The position numbers were made by a program, and so were the translations under genes. From positions 2,170,001 to 2,234,000 of the forward strand of contig NC_092405.1 of assembly GCF_009017415.1 (NCBI RefSeq): a stretch of DNA of 64,000 nt, read 5' to 3'. Position 1 is the stretch's first letter, and each line of letters begins with the position of its first letter. The stretch comes from Aspergillus flavus. Its lineage: Eukaryota; Ascomycota; Eurotiomycetes; Eurotiales; Aspergillaceae. A model generated the notes under the pieces. The model saw only the letters and a list, made by a program, of their open reading frames with translations, did no database searches and was not told the origin of the DNA. Below, piece after piece: positions 1 to 12,771 of the stretch.

Positions 1-1293
1 CCATTAAACTTCAATAGGGGGCGAAGATAATGAGAAGCTCGCCCCAACGAACAACAGACAAAAACCGGATATCCCACTTCAGGGACCTCTTGACTAGGGA
101 ACTACTGAGCACCTCCCCAATTCAGGATAGGTGCGAACGAATCAGATGATCACTGCATCAGCCACAAGTGGTTTGCGACCTATCATTTCTTCTCTTTCGA
201 AATGGGGAAGCATGGTGAAACCAGCTGGGAACCTTTTTTCGCTCTCCATGAAGGGAAAAATGTTCTCGACCGAGGAAATACCCTCACCCCTCAGGGGCCA
301 TACCCTGCCATGAGGTAAGGTGCTCCGTCATTTATGCTCCGACTGCATTGCACACCATCATGGAATATTCGGTGCACACTCGGCTTGGGAGAATCGAGGG
401 TGCTTGCTTGGCATGTCGCACGATGCTCAACGGGTCCATGGGTTGCATCCTCAAGCGAGACCAAGTGCGGTGGCTTGCATCGAGTAATATCTTGTTCGGC
501 TCTTTCCCCCCATGAGAAGCCCAGGGCACGACCCAATGGCATGAACTACTGACCAGAGGTAGTACCAAGTTGTCTTAGCTCTCTTGTTTTGACGTAGCAA
601 AGGTTTCTTCCGCGGGCCTCCGTTGTTTGAAGCCACAATGTTACCCTACACCTCTCCAGGATCAAATAATCATTTCCTTGCTGCCTACCACGCAGAGCCT
701 TCTGTTACATTGTCCCTTCTTTTTTTGTGTTTAAACTTTTTTTTTTTGCATTGATAAAAATATTATCTACGCGAAGTCTGTAACGGGACAGACCTAGAAC
801 AAAGAAGATAAAAGGAGACACATCAACAAATCCGAGTAAACAAGAGCCGTATATCCCTTTCGCCAAATATAGCATCACCACGACTCCAGTAGGAAAATCA
901 CGTTAACTTTTGGCCATCGGATTTTTTCAGACTCCATCACCAACTTTTCCTCGACCGAAATGAATTTCCTCGCAGAAAGCCTCCCATACACACAGACCGG
1001 TCCTGAGCATTCAGTCAAACCTTGGTCTAGATGCCCGCTCCATCCAAAGAAAAAAGAAAGCAAACAGTCGTCGAACCTTTTATCAGCTGAAACCGAGCCG
1101 AAATCATGGCCCCTTACGGGGAGGTCTATGCCGCTAACACAGACTCAGCAAGGTTTGGGAACAAAAAGAAGAAATGATAGCTATGCCGTGACAACGTGCC
1201 AGTAAATCCGAGACATAAGTGGTCATAACAGTGATGGGTATCGCAAGAGTAAGAGAGGCACGTCTTTACATTAAGATGTCTGCCGTTGAATTT
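1..1293. other. Intergenic, downstream of the CRF1-like gene
   Basis: I see no convincing gene here. Short ORFs exist on both strands, but none has a recognisable composition, a spliced continuation or a motif. A T-rich run near 717-750 and mixed AT-rich sequence probably belong to the 3' flank of the minus-strand gene that ends at 1294. An unseen neighbour to the left could contribute untranslated sequence. Confidence 0.6.
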
Positions 1294-3296
1294 CTAGAAG
1301 GGAAGTTGGCTACGACGGTGGGCATCCATCAGCTTCCGTCGGACCGCCTCGCCGCCATTGTAACCGTTCGCTTTGCGTTTCCGCGTAGGCGTGCGTTGAT
1401 CCGCATGTTTCGCATGTCTGAAGACACTGGCTGGCCGAGATGGTGAGTTGGCCGGCATAAACTCCCGGTGTTGCGGGAGGCGTAGCAGTGCCTGGTACCG
1501 ATTGTGATTACGACGGAAAGCCGTCACAATACCACGGTCCAGGTGGTTCAAGAAACGCTCCGCACTGTTTGTTTGTGAATCCCCTCCGCGAGTAGGGGTT
1601 GGTGTGCCGGCAGCAGCTGGGATGGTGGGCGCCGCCATCGGCGAGGCCAGTGCATCATCGTCGAATTCCTTGTCCATATCATCATCGGATGAGCCGTTAC
1701 CAAAGTCAATAAAATCATCGACATTCAAAGCAGCCTCTGGATCATCCTCTTCATCATCCTCAAATGAACTATCAATGGCAAAGTCACGAGACGGATAGAA
1801 GGCTTCGGGCGGACCCATGACTTGACCACCGGTGGTAACCTCATTCCCAAGGGCCGTCATCATGAGGTTAGCGCTAGAGGCCAACATCGGGCTGAGGTCA
1901 ACGTGATTCGGCGATGCGAGCGCATCTGTGTCACTCTCATCAACGAGGTGCATTGTAGTTGCGCGCGGGCTATTATTAGCCGTGCCACAGATGCTATTTG
2001 TGGCAGACTCGAGCCAATCATGACGAGAGGAGGCATATGCAGGAATGATCACTAGATGCTTGCCCGTGCAGTCCACGAGTGCAACAGGCTTGTGGGGGTC
2101 GGCAACGAAGGTTCCCATTATGGGCCCTCGCCGACGGGAAGTAGAATCATTCGTCTCTTCAGCAGTGGTAGCTTGGAGAGAAGCCGAGGAGTCACGGCGC
2201 AGGATAGAGCGAGGATGGGTAATCGTTGCTGGTGGGGGAAGGTCTTCATCTGTAGTCTCGCCATCATCGGCTTGAAGTTGGTTAGCATGAGGTTAAGTTC
2301 AACTTCCATAGGTGTCTGCATACTCTCGTATCCGCTGGACTCCGATTCCTCAGAGACAGCATCCGACTCGACGTGATAAATGTTTGAATGACCATAGTCG
2401 GACTCCGCGAACAATTCGTCGGACTGCCGTCGTCGGTTGCTGTAGGTCTCGTTGTCATTCTCAATCATGCGACGTAGCTGAGGATCAAGGCTGTCCTGCT
2501 GGAGGAAGTCGCTCGGGATTTCATCCTCAGTATGGGAATCGCTATCAGACGATGAATCCGAGTCTTCCTCAAAGTGCACCCGGCGGGGAACCGGTGTTTC
2601 TACGGCCGTTTCACTGGCCAAGTCGGTTTCCCCGAAGGCTTCCATGGCGGTGTAGAGCTGCTCTTCGTCGAAAAATGAGGCAGCTGAAAGCAGCATGTGG
2701 TCATCAAACACATTGGGGCCCGCCCAATCGTGGGAATTGGCCACGCTGACGGTAGAGGCTGTCAAGATGCCATTGAAATCATTCTCATCCTCTGACTCCA
2801 CGATCAATAGTTCTTCCAACTTCTCTACATCCTGATCTTCATCGTCATCTCCATCGCTGATGTAGTCAACTGCTGCGTAAACATCATCGGAGCTATCTTC
2901 CGAGTCGTTATCGCCACTGCTCTTTTGGCCATCGTAGCCGTCATCTTCCGATAGCCTCATCTTCTTTGTTCTTTTTGTAGATTTCATTCCCGCCTTATGA
3001 GCCTTGTCACGACGGCCATAAGACGGGCCACGGACAGCAGGTGGGTCCTCTTCGTCATCAGCATCTGACTCGTTTACATCGTCACTGAGATCTACAGACG
3101 AGACCGACGACACGCTGGAGACGGACGAGGAAGCCCTCCGTTTCCTGTCGGCCGTCAATGACCCAAGGGAAATTGCCTTGTTTGATATTCTTGGAGAGTG
3201 TTGCCCGATACGGGACATGGGACTCGAGTTGAGACGGCGGGTGTCCCTGCCGGCATCCTTCGAAGGCCGCCTGGGGGGGTGAGCGGTTGGCGGCAT
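1294..3296 (-). CDS. Acidic CRF1/IFH1-like transcription co-regulator (tentative)
   Basis: Two overlapping reading frames are joined by one intron at 2271-2323 (donor GTATGC, branch GCTAAC, acceptor TTCAAG, 53 nt). This gives one 649-residue protein. The first half is Ser/Asp/Glu-rich with basic patches, typical of a disordered nuclear protein. Conserved-looking islands are HDWAGPNVFDDHMLL and FFDEEQLYTAMEAF in exon 1 and GPIMGTFVADPHKPVALVD in exon 2, with a basic C-terminus (TPTRKRKANG). I associate these islands with the fungal CRF1/IFH1 co-regulator family, which works with forkhead factors at ribosomal protein genes, but this comes from memory and is moderate at best. The apparent frame break at 2118 is explained by the intron and is not a mutation. 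Upstream lies a long gene-free region. Confidence 0.6.
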
Positions 3297-6200
3297 TGCG
3301 TCGACAATGGTATTGTTTTAATGTGATAATTGACAAGAATACGGTTCAATATGGAACCAAGTTGGTTTTGGGTACCTCGGGTTGACAAAGTTTTGTTACC
3401 CGTTTGCAAGCCGCAGTGTATTGCGTCAGAGATTCCGTAGTAGGTATAAGTGGATAATCAAGACAATTTTTGTTGTTTTCTTGGCCGTCAGTTCGTTATA
3501 ACGTAGGGAGGATCAGGGGAGCGTTCGTTATCGTTCGACAGAGGTGAATGGTAGGTGGTGAAGGGTCAGGGATGGGAAGAGAAGAGGAGGAGGGAGGTTT
3601 GTATCAGAACGATAGCGAAGAACTTTTCGAGTGTGAAAGCACCTCACCGTCCACGGCGGACGTTAATGTGCTTCTTCTGTAACTGTACTTGGGGGCAATT
3701 TCGACGCTGCAAGACTTTGCGTCGAAAGAGAAAACAAATATCGTCAAGTCGATTGAGGAAACTCGGAGCTGCTGGACTGGGGAGCAGGAAAAGACTGTCG
3801 TGCCCCCCAGCGAGGAATCTACAGCTCAACGAAGGCCATTTTGGCAACGAACTTTTGACGATATTTGTTGATAAGGACAGTGAAAAGAATTTCTATAGCG
3901 TTGTAAAAAAGGAGGGGAATCTGCGACGTTGGATGGCAGATCGAATGAGGGGTGGATTGGGATGTTTGGAAGAAGAAAAGGCCGGGAGAAAGAGAAGGGA
4001 GGCAGAAGATCAGCTAGCGTACTGTACCACCGCCGTCACTGGCCCGTTACAAGACGGAACGGACTTGGGGATGGGGCGGGCCAATTTTTCCAATCATGGT
4101 GGGGCTTGCATCACCCGGTCGCAGTATTGTCATCCTTGATTGGTCAGGAACCACTAAAGCATGCATTGTCATTGGTCGGCAGGTGCTCACCGCATCTTTT
4201 TTTTTTCCTCTTCTGTTTTCTCTTTTCTTACCTAGTACCTACGGTTTCTCCTAGCGGCCGGGGCCAATGACCGAATGGATCTGTAAAGGATTTGATTTGA
4301 GGCGATATTCATCAGTCATCTTGACTTGAACAGCCAGTAATGGAATACGGATTTGACCAGATTGAGTCGATTCGCTGCTGAAGTTGAGTCACGACCTTCG
4401 GATAATAGAAGACTCGACCTAGGGTACCTAGTCACGCAAAGAGCTCTGAAAGGAGAACCAACTGATATGGATGTACTGTACTCTGTACTCCGTACAGGAG
4501 GATTTTCCGTTGGGTACCTTATTCTGCAGCTTGCGTCGATGATCCATCAATAACGACACTCACCCCCGTACCCAGTTCTGCGTTTGCCATGTCAGAGATA
4601 CAGGGCGCTTGGCCCGCTCTTTGATCTACAAGTAAAAAATTTCCATACAACGAAAATAACCGGATGATCAGACAAGCGAAAAGGGGAAATATAGCAGGGT
4701 GCCTCATTTACGAGGCATAGTATTTCTTCTTCCGACAATTGTGACAGCAATTTAATTCTCCTACATTTTCGACATACGTACGTTTCCACAGCCCAATACG
4801 GGAATAACGCACGAACTACCAATAGCCCTGTAGGCGAAAGGAATGTAGATCTTTTCTGAGCCTCCCATCTCCAATGAGGGGTCATGTGGAATGCAATATT
4901 AAGTATGTAAGAAAGCGATCTTCCAACGGATGCGCCAAAATCTCCGTAAAATTACCAACGTTCGACGGAAAAAGCATTGCCCAAAAGATGGGCCAGGAAT
5001 ATGTACAGGCTAAGTATGTACTTACATACTTACATGCCCCATCAAGTCAGGGGGCTTTCTTTGAACCGTGCTTCCTGCACGAGCCTGCAGACACGACATC
5101 ATCAATCTCTAGATCACAACTGTATTTACCCAAGAAATATGATTCATCACATGAGTCAGAAAGAATAACGAACCATGTATCCGTATCTGTGAGTGGCAGT
5201 ATGCAATTATGTCGGGCGATCCGTTGGATAGCTGCCGAGTTACAATAGGATATTACAATGGTCCCTCCATGTGGGAAAATGTCTGTATCATTCTCTTACC
5301 TCCAATCCTGGTTCGGATTGGCCGAGGTGCGCCACTAGCGGCGGCCATCTACCGCGCCAACGACTGAAGTAATGATTCATTTGCAAATTCTATTTTATTG
5401 ATTTTTCCTGGTCTGGGTCGGACGACTGTCGTCCCTCTTGCTTCATATTTTCACAATTGCTCTCCACAGTGGCAAGTCTAGGACAATAACACAAGGAAAG
5501 AGTGGGAAGGTTATATCGAGGTTCATTACAAACGAATTCCCGCCGTTGCCGCTGTCAAGACATGACACGACACACTGTTTATTACCTGGCAGGAAGGATT
5601 AGGAGTTAGGTAGCTACTTGATGGAGTATGAGCACCTCCTATTGCCTAGATCGTACATGTACATACTTACTTACTCACTCAAAATACTTAGCCTTTGTAG
5701 TCGACGCTGGTACGCATGATGCATGGCCTGATTGGGTCAAAGGGGCGGTAAGGGGACAGCTGGCTGCATTGGAATGGTTGCCGAATCGTGGAACTGATTA
5801 TCTATATGCAGGATGAATGGGCCATGCAGGCGCGCTATCCGGTACGGCTCAAATCCTGGCCAGTGGGCTATACAATGCGTACACTAATTAATACACACAT
5901 GGGCATAAACTGGTGAGATAATCCGAGTCCGGCTGCAACATCAGCTGGTGAACCCTGGATCTATTGGGTAAAGCCCAACTACTATAGACAGATGCCAGGA
6001 ATCACCTGCATTTCTAGTCCAGATTATTCCGTACGTATGTACAGTTGTTCGTCCCCACATCGGTGGCTCGATACTACTACGGACAACAATGCTTCAAACA
6101 TCCATACACAAGGATTAGAAGACATCATCCGGTGGATTAACTACTAGGAGGTAGCCAGGTATCATGAGACATGTAGAGGACTTTTCACACTATATCATCT

Positions 6201-7135
6201 CCATATATTGAACCTTCAGTAGACAAGTCCTTCTCACCTAGTAGTACCCAAGTAGGTACTAGTAGCAGCCCATTATCAAGACGGTAATTTCTGGTATGAT
6301 ACCAGGCTCCACTAACCAGTTATGTCCATTAGGCTCCGTCATTTACTCATGATCGGCAACCCCCGAAGATCCCATTGGCCAATGCATACTCATTCGCTGC
6401 ACCCCGCACCCGTCGATTTATTTTCCAGCGTACTAGTATGGAAGCATCCATGCCTTAATTACCATACAGTGCACCACTTAGTACGAAACACTAGAGTAAT
6501 AATTAGCAGTAGCTTCAAGACATCTCGCGTCATGTGCTTCATATGTGCAGACTGTTGCGGTTGTCTGTAAAATGAGTCCTGTCAGCGCAGAGCCGATCTT
6601 CCAGAAAATTCCGGCAAGCGAGGATGGGCCGGATTGATGCCGACCTTCCAGTAAACCACATGGAACCCGTTCAATTGCCACTCGGGACCGCAAATCCGCA
6701 ATTTCTGGCCGGACCGACCCCTTTCCATGGCTCACGGGAGATTAGGTGCTATCTTTGAATAGAACAGGTGGCCAAATTTGACGTCCTCTCTACCCCCCAG
6801 TGGTTGTTGCTTTTCATTTCATTTTTCTTTGCTCCGAGAGTCATTACTCATCATACTCTGATGCCGCCTGACTGGCTGAAGAAGATCATAATGTCATATT
6901 GCTCGTATTGTTAAGATGGAACCGTCATAAGTCATCTGCATAAACTAAAATCCTTAAAAGTACCAAGAAATCAAAGGCCTGGTTCTGTGTCGTTATCCTG
7001 TAATCATGGCCACACAAGCTTCGTGAAGTAAACAGAGGTAGTATCGAACAATAACCCCAGGTTGCCAGCCCAGGCGCGAAACCAGCAAAGAGGAAAAGTA
7101 AAAATCGAAACAAATAGTGAAACAAGAAGGGATAA
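3297..7135. other. 3.8 kb gene-free stretch
   Basis: No ORF here has a recognisable domain or joins into a spliced model. The part next to 3296 is the promoter of the CRF1-like gene. A T/C-rich run lies at about 4197-4235, and scattered copies of short tacat/cttac motifs occur around 5000-5040 and 5650-5690. The right end is the 3' flank of the membrane protein gene. It is unusually long for a Eurotiales intergenic space, so decayed or lineage-specific sequence is possible, but I cannot name any. Confidence 0.55.
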
Positions 7136-8640
7136 TCACGTTCCCGGGTATGGCTGGATCTTTGTAGCTGGTTCTGGCTTTTGGCCTGATCTGCCCCAAA
7201 TGGATAAAATTGACTTCGATCGCGTCGGCTTGGGGTTATTGTCATTTGTATCGTTTTTCAGTTGTGTACTTTCAGCCGCAGCAATAGCTCTCTCACGAGA
7301 TTGTTGGGCATCTTTCACCCCCTCCCGGATTTCAGCTGCCGAAGCACCTTGCGGGGCGGTTGTAGTGAGAGTCTCGGTTGTTCGAATTTTCTCGTCAGAT
7401 GAAGACTGCTCGTTCAGCTTTTCTATCTCCTCCTCGGTGACGAGACGTTCGTTCTCGAGGCGGACTTCGCGACCACGTTTATGGCAGTACCAAAGAACGA
7501 ATAAAAGGACTGTGTGATGCAATTGTCAGCATGTTTCGCCAATGGTTGAAGGTCGAGCATAGAAATCTACAGACACACTTACTAGATAGAGCCAATGACC
7601 AAAGCACATTCATGCCCAGCACGGCAGGGAATCGAGCTCGCAAGAACGCCATGATCGATCGTAGCATGCCGACAATAGCCGCCGGTTTCCCAACCAGCTC
7701 TTTCAGACTGGGAACCTTAATGCCCATCTTATTGGCAGCGGCGGCTGCCTTGCCAATGTTATCTATATTAACGCCGCTCTTTGCAGCCCTTTCACTTGCT
7801 ACAGCGATCATCTCAGGCGCCAAAGTTTCCGTCCATCGCTCTGGAAGCTTTTCGATGAGTTTCTGTATCGGCCCCGGGAGCTTAGAATATGCACCTTGCA
7901 ACTGCGTGTTGCCGTTGGTAAGGAGCATCTCAAGATCATGATAAGCAGTCGGGACCCCGTTGATCAAGTCCTTGAAGATCAACTTGAACTTGCGCAGAAG
8001 TTCCTGCATCTCATCACTGACCGAGAAAACACGGTTATTGTCCGCTGCGAGGTTCAGCTTTTCCAGTATCTCCGTCATGTCCTCTGTCTCCTGCCTCGCG
8101 TCATTTCCGTCCTTGGAATTGGCGGGCGGATTAGTTTGCCCGTCGCCCGACACTTCGGTCTTTACAGGTTGTTTGTCCTTTCATCATGGAATGTCAGAAT
8201 GAATTGAATCATCCACGGGAGAATTATAAAGGAGCTGAGAAAGAGCTCACCTTCTTCACAGTTGTCTTCCTCCGTAACCAACTGCTCCAAGTTTTCTTCT
8301 TCTTCTCCTCTGCCTGTGAAGAACTTCCATCCTTGGAGCTCTGTCTTTGGGGATCAGGACCGAGTTTCTGTTCCTCCTTCTCTCTAGCCTTCCTTGCTTC
8401 TTCACCTAGCTCTCTGAACTCTTCCAAGGGCGACACTGGTGAGACGAGGGTGTCCGGCGCATCAGTTGCAATGGGACTGACAGGCGATCGACTATCATCA
8501 ACTGCGCCGGCAGAAGAACTGGGTGCTGCGTTGGTAGGTTCGGATACGATATTGCGTAAAAAGGCTTCGTCCTCGGAGGTCAGCACTGGATCGTGCGGTT
8601 TCGTTTGCGACGGACGTCGCCATTGTTTGAATTGCTGCAT
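7136..8640 (-). CDS. Conserved single-pass membrane protein, function unknown
   Basis: There are three exons, with introns at 8178-8250 (donor GTGAGC, branch CTGAC) and 7510-7582 (donor GTAAGT, branch GCTGAC), both 73 nt, giving 452 residues. The N-terminal ~130 residues are Ser/Pro/Lys-rich and end in a basic block (KKKKTWSSWLRRK). The middle is helical and contains LLRKFKLIFKDLINGVPTAY and GPIQKLIEKLPERWTETLAPEM. A membrane segment built across the second intron (about residues 315-340, NVLWSLALSILLFVLWYC) is followed by HKRGRE and a charged, disordered tail. The basic side follows the helix, so the N-terminal domain may be lumenal or extracellular, but that is inference. I know similar proteins in Aspergillus but no established function. 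Confidence 0.85.
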
Positions 8641-9790
8641 GTTGGATTACTTCATATAAATAAGACGAGTAAATAAATAATCAGAGTATAAAAGAAAGCG
8701 AGTGAAACAATTATATTCCTCTAGGATAGCTTAAAGGTAGTGGCGAAGTTAAAAGGCAGTCTTAGCCAGCAAGGGCTGAGATCAGATCGACAGAGGGGTA
8801 TTAAAGTTATTAGATGGCTGGGTCGGTGAGCTGTATATTTCAAAAAAAAATTCTAGGGTATCCCTAGCTGACAGTCATCTAGACCAGAAACGTCGCTTAA
8901 ATATTTCGTAGATCAACATCATTCAGTTTCACCAGAATCTGGAGAAAGGGGCTACAGATGCATTCAGGAATCCAGGAACATCGAAGCTTCCTGGGCGATG
9001 ATATCACTGCCTGATCTGTGCGGCTGACTCGTGCGCCACACATTGAGATGCACAGCCACATTTACTTCTTCAGTCAAGGATCTACTCTGATGAACTATGA
9101 TTGGCGGGTTGCTTACCAGCACCTTAGATGCATGTTACGCTTTTCACTAATGTATGAGCATTGATATGGGATTGTGATCTATCATCTGCCTGTTGTCAGC
9201 ATGTAAGCACTACCTCTGCTCCTCGCTTTCGCGGTGTGGAATCAACTCCAGTAGAATACTTGTTTACCGTTGTCGGTCACCTCAGAACCTCTTGGCAACT
9301 TGGTGCGCTTTGTTGCTGTTACTCTACAATATAGTATATAGAAGCCATCTACCGCTGAGTTAGTCAAATAGAAATAAATATATCTCAGTATGCCCTATGA
9401 AACCTCTAACGTGGACTTATCGCGTGATCAGCTGCACCGTGATATAAAAATGACACTCAAATATATCTACCAGCCCCTCCCCCCGACCTTCTCTTTTAAT
9501 CACACAGTCGATGATAATAGCTTTACACACTGCCCATGAATCTCGCTCACCAGCAATAACCCAGAGATTATCTACTTTCTCGAGGTGGACTATCTGATAC
9601 ATAATAGTCCTCGCGCAAGCCCTACTGCGAAGCCCGAATACCGAACAGAAAGACCCATCATTGCTATTACTACACTAACACGTACTCAAATACGTACAGG
9701 ACGGGACTTGGGTGCTAATCTGGAAAGCAAGCATAGAGAACGATAGGAGGATTAATACCAGGAAAGACACGAATGCGACTTGGGACATGA
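8641..9790. other. AT-rich intergenic
   Basis: AT-rich sequence without a supportable gene. The left edge is the promoter of the membrane protein gene starting at 8640. It is the start of an AT-rich, poorly conserved island that runs to about 15.5 kb. Confidence 0.55.
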
Positions 9791-9991
9791 TCAATTCATC
9801 TTGCGTTCATTAAATCCCCACTGTTTCCCGATCACATCTACCGGTACATCTTTCGCTATGTCTTGAGCAATTTCCTCAAGAGATAAGCCTTTGATATCGT
9901 AGTCCACTCTATCAAGTGTCACGGTATCAACCTGGTGACATTTGCTTGTCTTTTGGGAGGCGATGGGTTTAGCGTTTTCATTCTTGTTCAT
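9791..9991 (-). CDS. Possible 66-residue small protein or exon
   Basis: A short open frame of 66 codons begins MNKNENAKPIASQKTSK and contains an amphipathic, protein-like stretch (DIKGLSLEEIAQDIAKDVP). No family is recognised. It may be a stand-alone small gene or the last exon of a longer one. A good donor (GTGAGT) follows a short ORF beginning at an ATG near 10360 on the same strand, but I could not join the two with confidence. Chance cannot be excluded at this length. Confidence 0.25.
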   Translation of the reverse strand: MNKNENAKPIASQKTSKCHQVDTVTLDRVDYDIKGLSLEEIAQDIAKDVPVDVIGKQWGFNERKMN

Positions 9992-10533
9992 GTTCTTGAG
10001 GGTCCTAGTTTACGAAAATCTGTTAGCTGATTGTCCTAGATCTTGAGGAGTGAGGGTCTATGGCCATCCTTTCTTAAATTGAAAATATAAGGGGATTTGG
10101 TGAGGGTTAGAACAAGGGACGGACTGGGACAGACTCTTTATATAAGGCTTGACTCCTGTGACTACTAGTACGATCAGATGTGTTGCTGCTTAATTGCCAT
10201 TAGGCGATATACTTAGCTTGACGTATCCTTGACTTATATTGTTCTAACTAGAAACACCCAGTATAAAGAGTTTATTAACAACGGAAAAGACCGCCGATAA
10301 ACTGATAAATAATACGGAGAATACAACCGAAACTCACCTCGATATAAAGCATATCACCATGAACTTTGCCTTAATGCAGATCCAAACATACACAGATAGT
10401 CTCTGGAGTCTAGCTGCAATAGCAATGAACCGACTACTTTTGATAGGCAGTTTGGTAACACAGACTAGAACCAAGTATTTCTATAAACTATAGAGACCGA
10501 TGAAAGAGTTATAACATAGAATAGTAATATACA
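9992..10533. other. AT-rich intergenic
   Basis: No gene is supported. The sequence is AT-rich, with a TATATAA-like motif near 10138-10146 that could serve the small minus-strand ORF to the left. The right edge is the 3' flank of the F-box-like gene. Confidence 0.5.
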
Positions 10534-11394
10534 TCAAACCCCCAAGGTGTCACCGGCGTCTTGTATAATCTCTCTGAACCGTTCTCGACATTCTTCCCTG
10601 TCATCTGCGCTACCCTCAAATACGTCAAAGACAAGAGACTTCTTAACTTGAATTAAATCCAACCATTTTGCATAACGCCCTCGATGGAACTCTACAGTAC
10701 CATTCTTCAACATCTCCGGGCTGGAGTATGATATCCAAACTTGGCGAAGGCCGGGAAGATCAGCGACTTCAGCGCAAAGGACGGTCCACGAGAGCAACTC
10801 TCGCTCTCGAATAAAAGACTCTGAGAGTAGAGAGGTAGGGCAAAGCTGAACCTGTCGAATATTGCTTATCGCGAATTCTGACAGGCGATCCTTCAAGTAC
10901 ATTAATGAGGTGGGATTCGATGAGGTAGAGAATATGGTGTTCGCGTATAGAACCGGAAGGGCTTCACGATATATCTGTTTGTTCGTCTGAAGTAAGGCTG
11001 CTAGTAAAGGTACGGAAGGCGTACGAGTATATCTGAGCTCTCGAGTAGGTCTTTCGTTTATATCATCTGTATTTGTTATTGGACGACTCGCACGTCTGTC
11101 ACGATCGGCAGTGACGAGGATATGGTCGCAGGTAGTAGAGAAGGCAAATTGGTAGATAAGCAGACGAATCTCGCTCGGAAGACCCAGGAAGCCCGGGGAT
11201 ACAGCGCGCTCATGCTTGGGTGTTTGGCGAAATAGCTTGAGAATTTTTGGAAGTGCTTTGCTGCGGAATTTTATATCGTAAGTAGTCAGTTTGTTTTTCA
11301 TAGTATGCAAAAGCGCACTGCTAGAGTAAAACAGAGGAACAGTATTGCTATTAGGTATGTTTACTCTGTGTGTCGGGAAGTTATCCTGAAACAT
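10534..11394 (-). CDS. F-box-like / DUF7730-type protein
   Basis: A single uninterrupted 286-codon frame. The core motif FLGLPSEIRLLIYQFAF (about residues 69-85) is the short F-box-like helix that opens many fungal DUF7730-type proteins. It is followed by a segment with LLAALLQTNKQIYREALPVLYANTIF (given here as two halves: LLAALLQTNKQIYREA, then LPVLYANTIF), the usual next block, and by a C-terminal region with a Trp/Arg pattern (LPGLRQVWISY, RYAKWLDLI). Such proteins are often lineage-specific and are thought to act as ubiquitin-ligase adaptors, but this is unproven for this subclass. The true start may be the Met at 11301 (residue 32), because the first 31 residues are poorly protein-like. 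It lies in the AT-rich island. Confidence 0.75.
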   Translation of the reverse strand: MFQDNFPTHRVNIPNSNTVPLFYSSSALLHTMKNKLTTYDIKFRSKALPKILKLFRQTPKHERAVSPGFLGLPSEIRLLIYQFAFSTTCDHILVTADRDRRASRPITNTDDINERPTRELRYTRTPSVPLLAALLQTNKQIYREALPVLYANTIFSTSSNPTSLMYLKDRLSEFAISNIRQVQLCPTSLLSESFIRERELLSWTVLCAEVADLPGLRQVWISYSSPEMLKNGTVEFHRGRYAKWLDLIQVKKSLVFDVFEGSADDREECRERFREIIQDAGDTLGV

Positions 11395-12374
11395 GATTTA
11401 GACTGCAGAGTGCAGGGTATTATGGTATAACGCAGAGGGAGGGCTGCACTAATTATAGTTGCTATAGTCCTACAGACCGCAAGATGCGCACTCATGGAGC
11501 CTGTTCGTTCATCCAATCGAGGAAATGGGTGTGAGGATCATCTGCAATACGGGGTGAAAGACATGGCTGATTGGGGCTGCAAGAAGTCAGCCTCGCAAGA
11601 TAATCCCTGTCCAGACATCTATTATATTCCTTCTAGCCTCGACTGTAACTCATAAATGTGCTTCCATAAGAGTGAAATAAAAGAAATGAGGGAGTGATCA
11701 CCGATTGTGGTTCTGGCTATTTGCAAAGCTACAAATTCTATCCTGATAAGACTTGCAATATGCATTCCACAGTTGGGAGAACTAAGCAGACATACTTGGC
11801 GCTCATCTCATGGATTTTCAATGGGATGCCTTGCCGATAGCCCGATTCCGCTCGTGTCCTTGCGCAAGGAGAGTAATGGCTTATCGGCCGGTGCTCCTTA
11901 CGTCTAGGATGCATATAGGGCTACTCAAGACGGATAGTAAGTGGCCAGAAAGATGTCGAAATTGCTTTCGCAATATTGCGCGATAAGAAGGTAGCATCTT
12001 ACAGCGATATCAGAAACCATATTAATCAGTGAAAAGGCATGGATTAAATGTATAAAAGAGAAGAGCATTATGCAAAAGAAGGTAAGCATTTACTCTCTGA
12101 GTATGAAAACGATACCATGATTGGGACTAACGAGCTTTCAATATGTGGCTTGATCCTGACTCGGCATGATACTGTTGGCAGGCGTTGAGAAGCAGAGATG
12201 GAGCAAGGCAATCTAGCCATCAGGTACATTGTATGAATCAATCCAACATCTCGATCACTGTCCGTAAACCACGTCTTTAAAATATATATCCATGGATCAA
12301 GCCAGCATCATGGCGTCAGTCGCTGTTATGTAAGTACCACCTGTAAGACCACTTCCGTAGACCATGCCAACATC
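11395..12374. other. AT-rich intergenic
   Basis: The left part is the promoter of the F-box-like gene. A short plus-strand ORF at 11707-11907 has no recognisable features and was not accepted. Nothing else is supported. Confidence 0.5.
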
Positions 12375-12771
12375 TCAGTCACTGCCAGTGTAATCACTAT
12401 CCGTAAAATTGGTGTCTGCCGAATCACTGTCTGTGGAACTGCTGTGTGCGTAGACATTGTTCCTTCGAGCTCTAGCATGTTCCAACCACTCCTCCAGTTC
12501 ATCTGCTTCGAAATTTGCAGCAAAATCGGCCAGCACGGCCAGCACATATAATCCATACAGCTTAAGCAGCGTGAGCAGTGTATATACCATCACGAATGTA
12601 ATGAGTATATCTCCATGAATAGTGATCCCTGCTAATGTCCAGCTAACCATAGTACCTATTCCCTGTTTTACCTAGGATCAGCGGACGATATAAACAATGA
12701 CACTTAGCAATGAAAGACACAGGGGTTCGAAAAAGGAGACTCGATATGAGTAATGGAATAAGAGCGTTCAT
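12375..12771 (-). CDS. Possible small membrane protein
   Basis: The better-supported part is a 91-codon frame starting at 12650. It has a hydrophobic segment (DILITFVMVYTLLTLL, then YGLYVLAVLADF), a charged amphipathic helix (EADELEEWLEHARARR) and a Ser/Asp/Thr tail. A longer spliced version starts at the ATG at 12771 (MNALIPLLISSLLF) and removes a 43 nt intron with donor GTAAAA and acceptor TTAGCAG. It joins in frame at GITIHGD and adds a second hydrophobic segment. The intron is shorter than usual, so the start is uncertain. No family is recognised. The acidic tail suggests a cytosolic end. Confidence 0.35.

Noticed and set aside
2118..2323. Apparent frameshift splitting the CRF1-like gene
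   Set aside because: A standard 53 nt intron (2271-2323) restores one continuous frame, so no mutation is needed.
3555..4139. 194-codon plus-strand frame
   Set aside because: Composition is unlike a conserved protein, there is no motif or spliced extension, and it lies in the promoter of the minus-strand gene.
4874..5248. 124-codon plus-strand frame
   Set aside because: No recognisable features; it lies in the gene-free stretch and may be chance.
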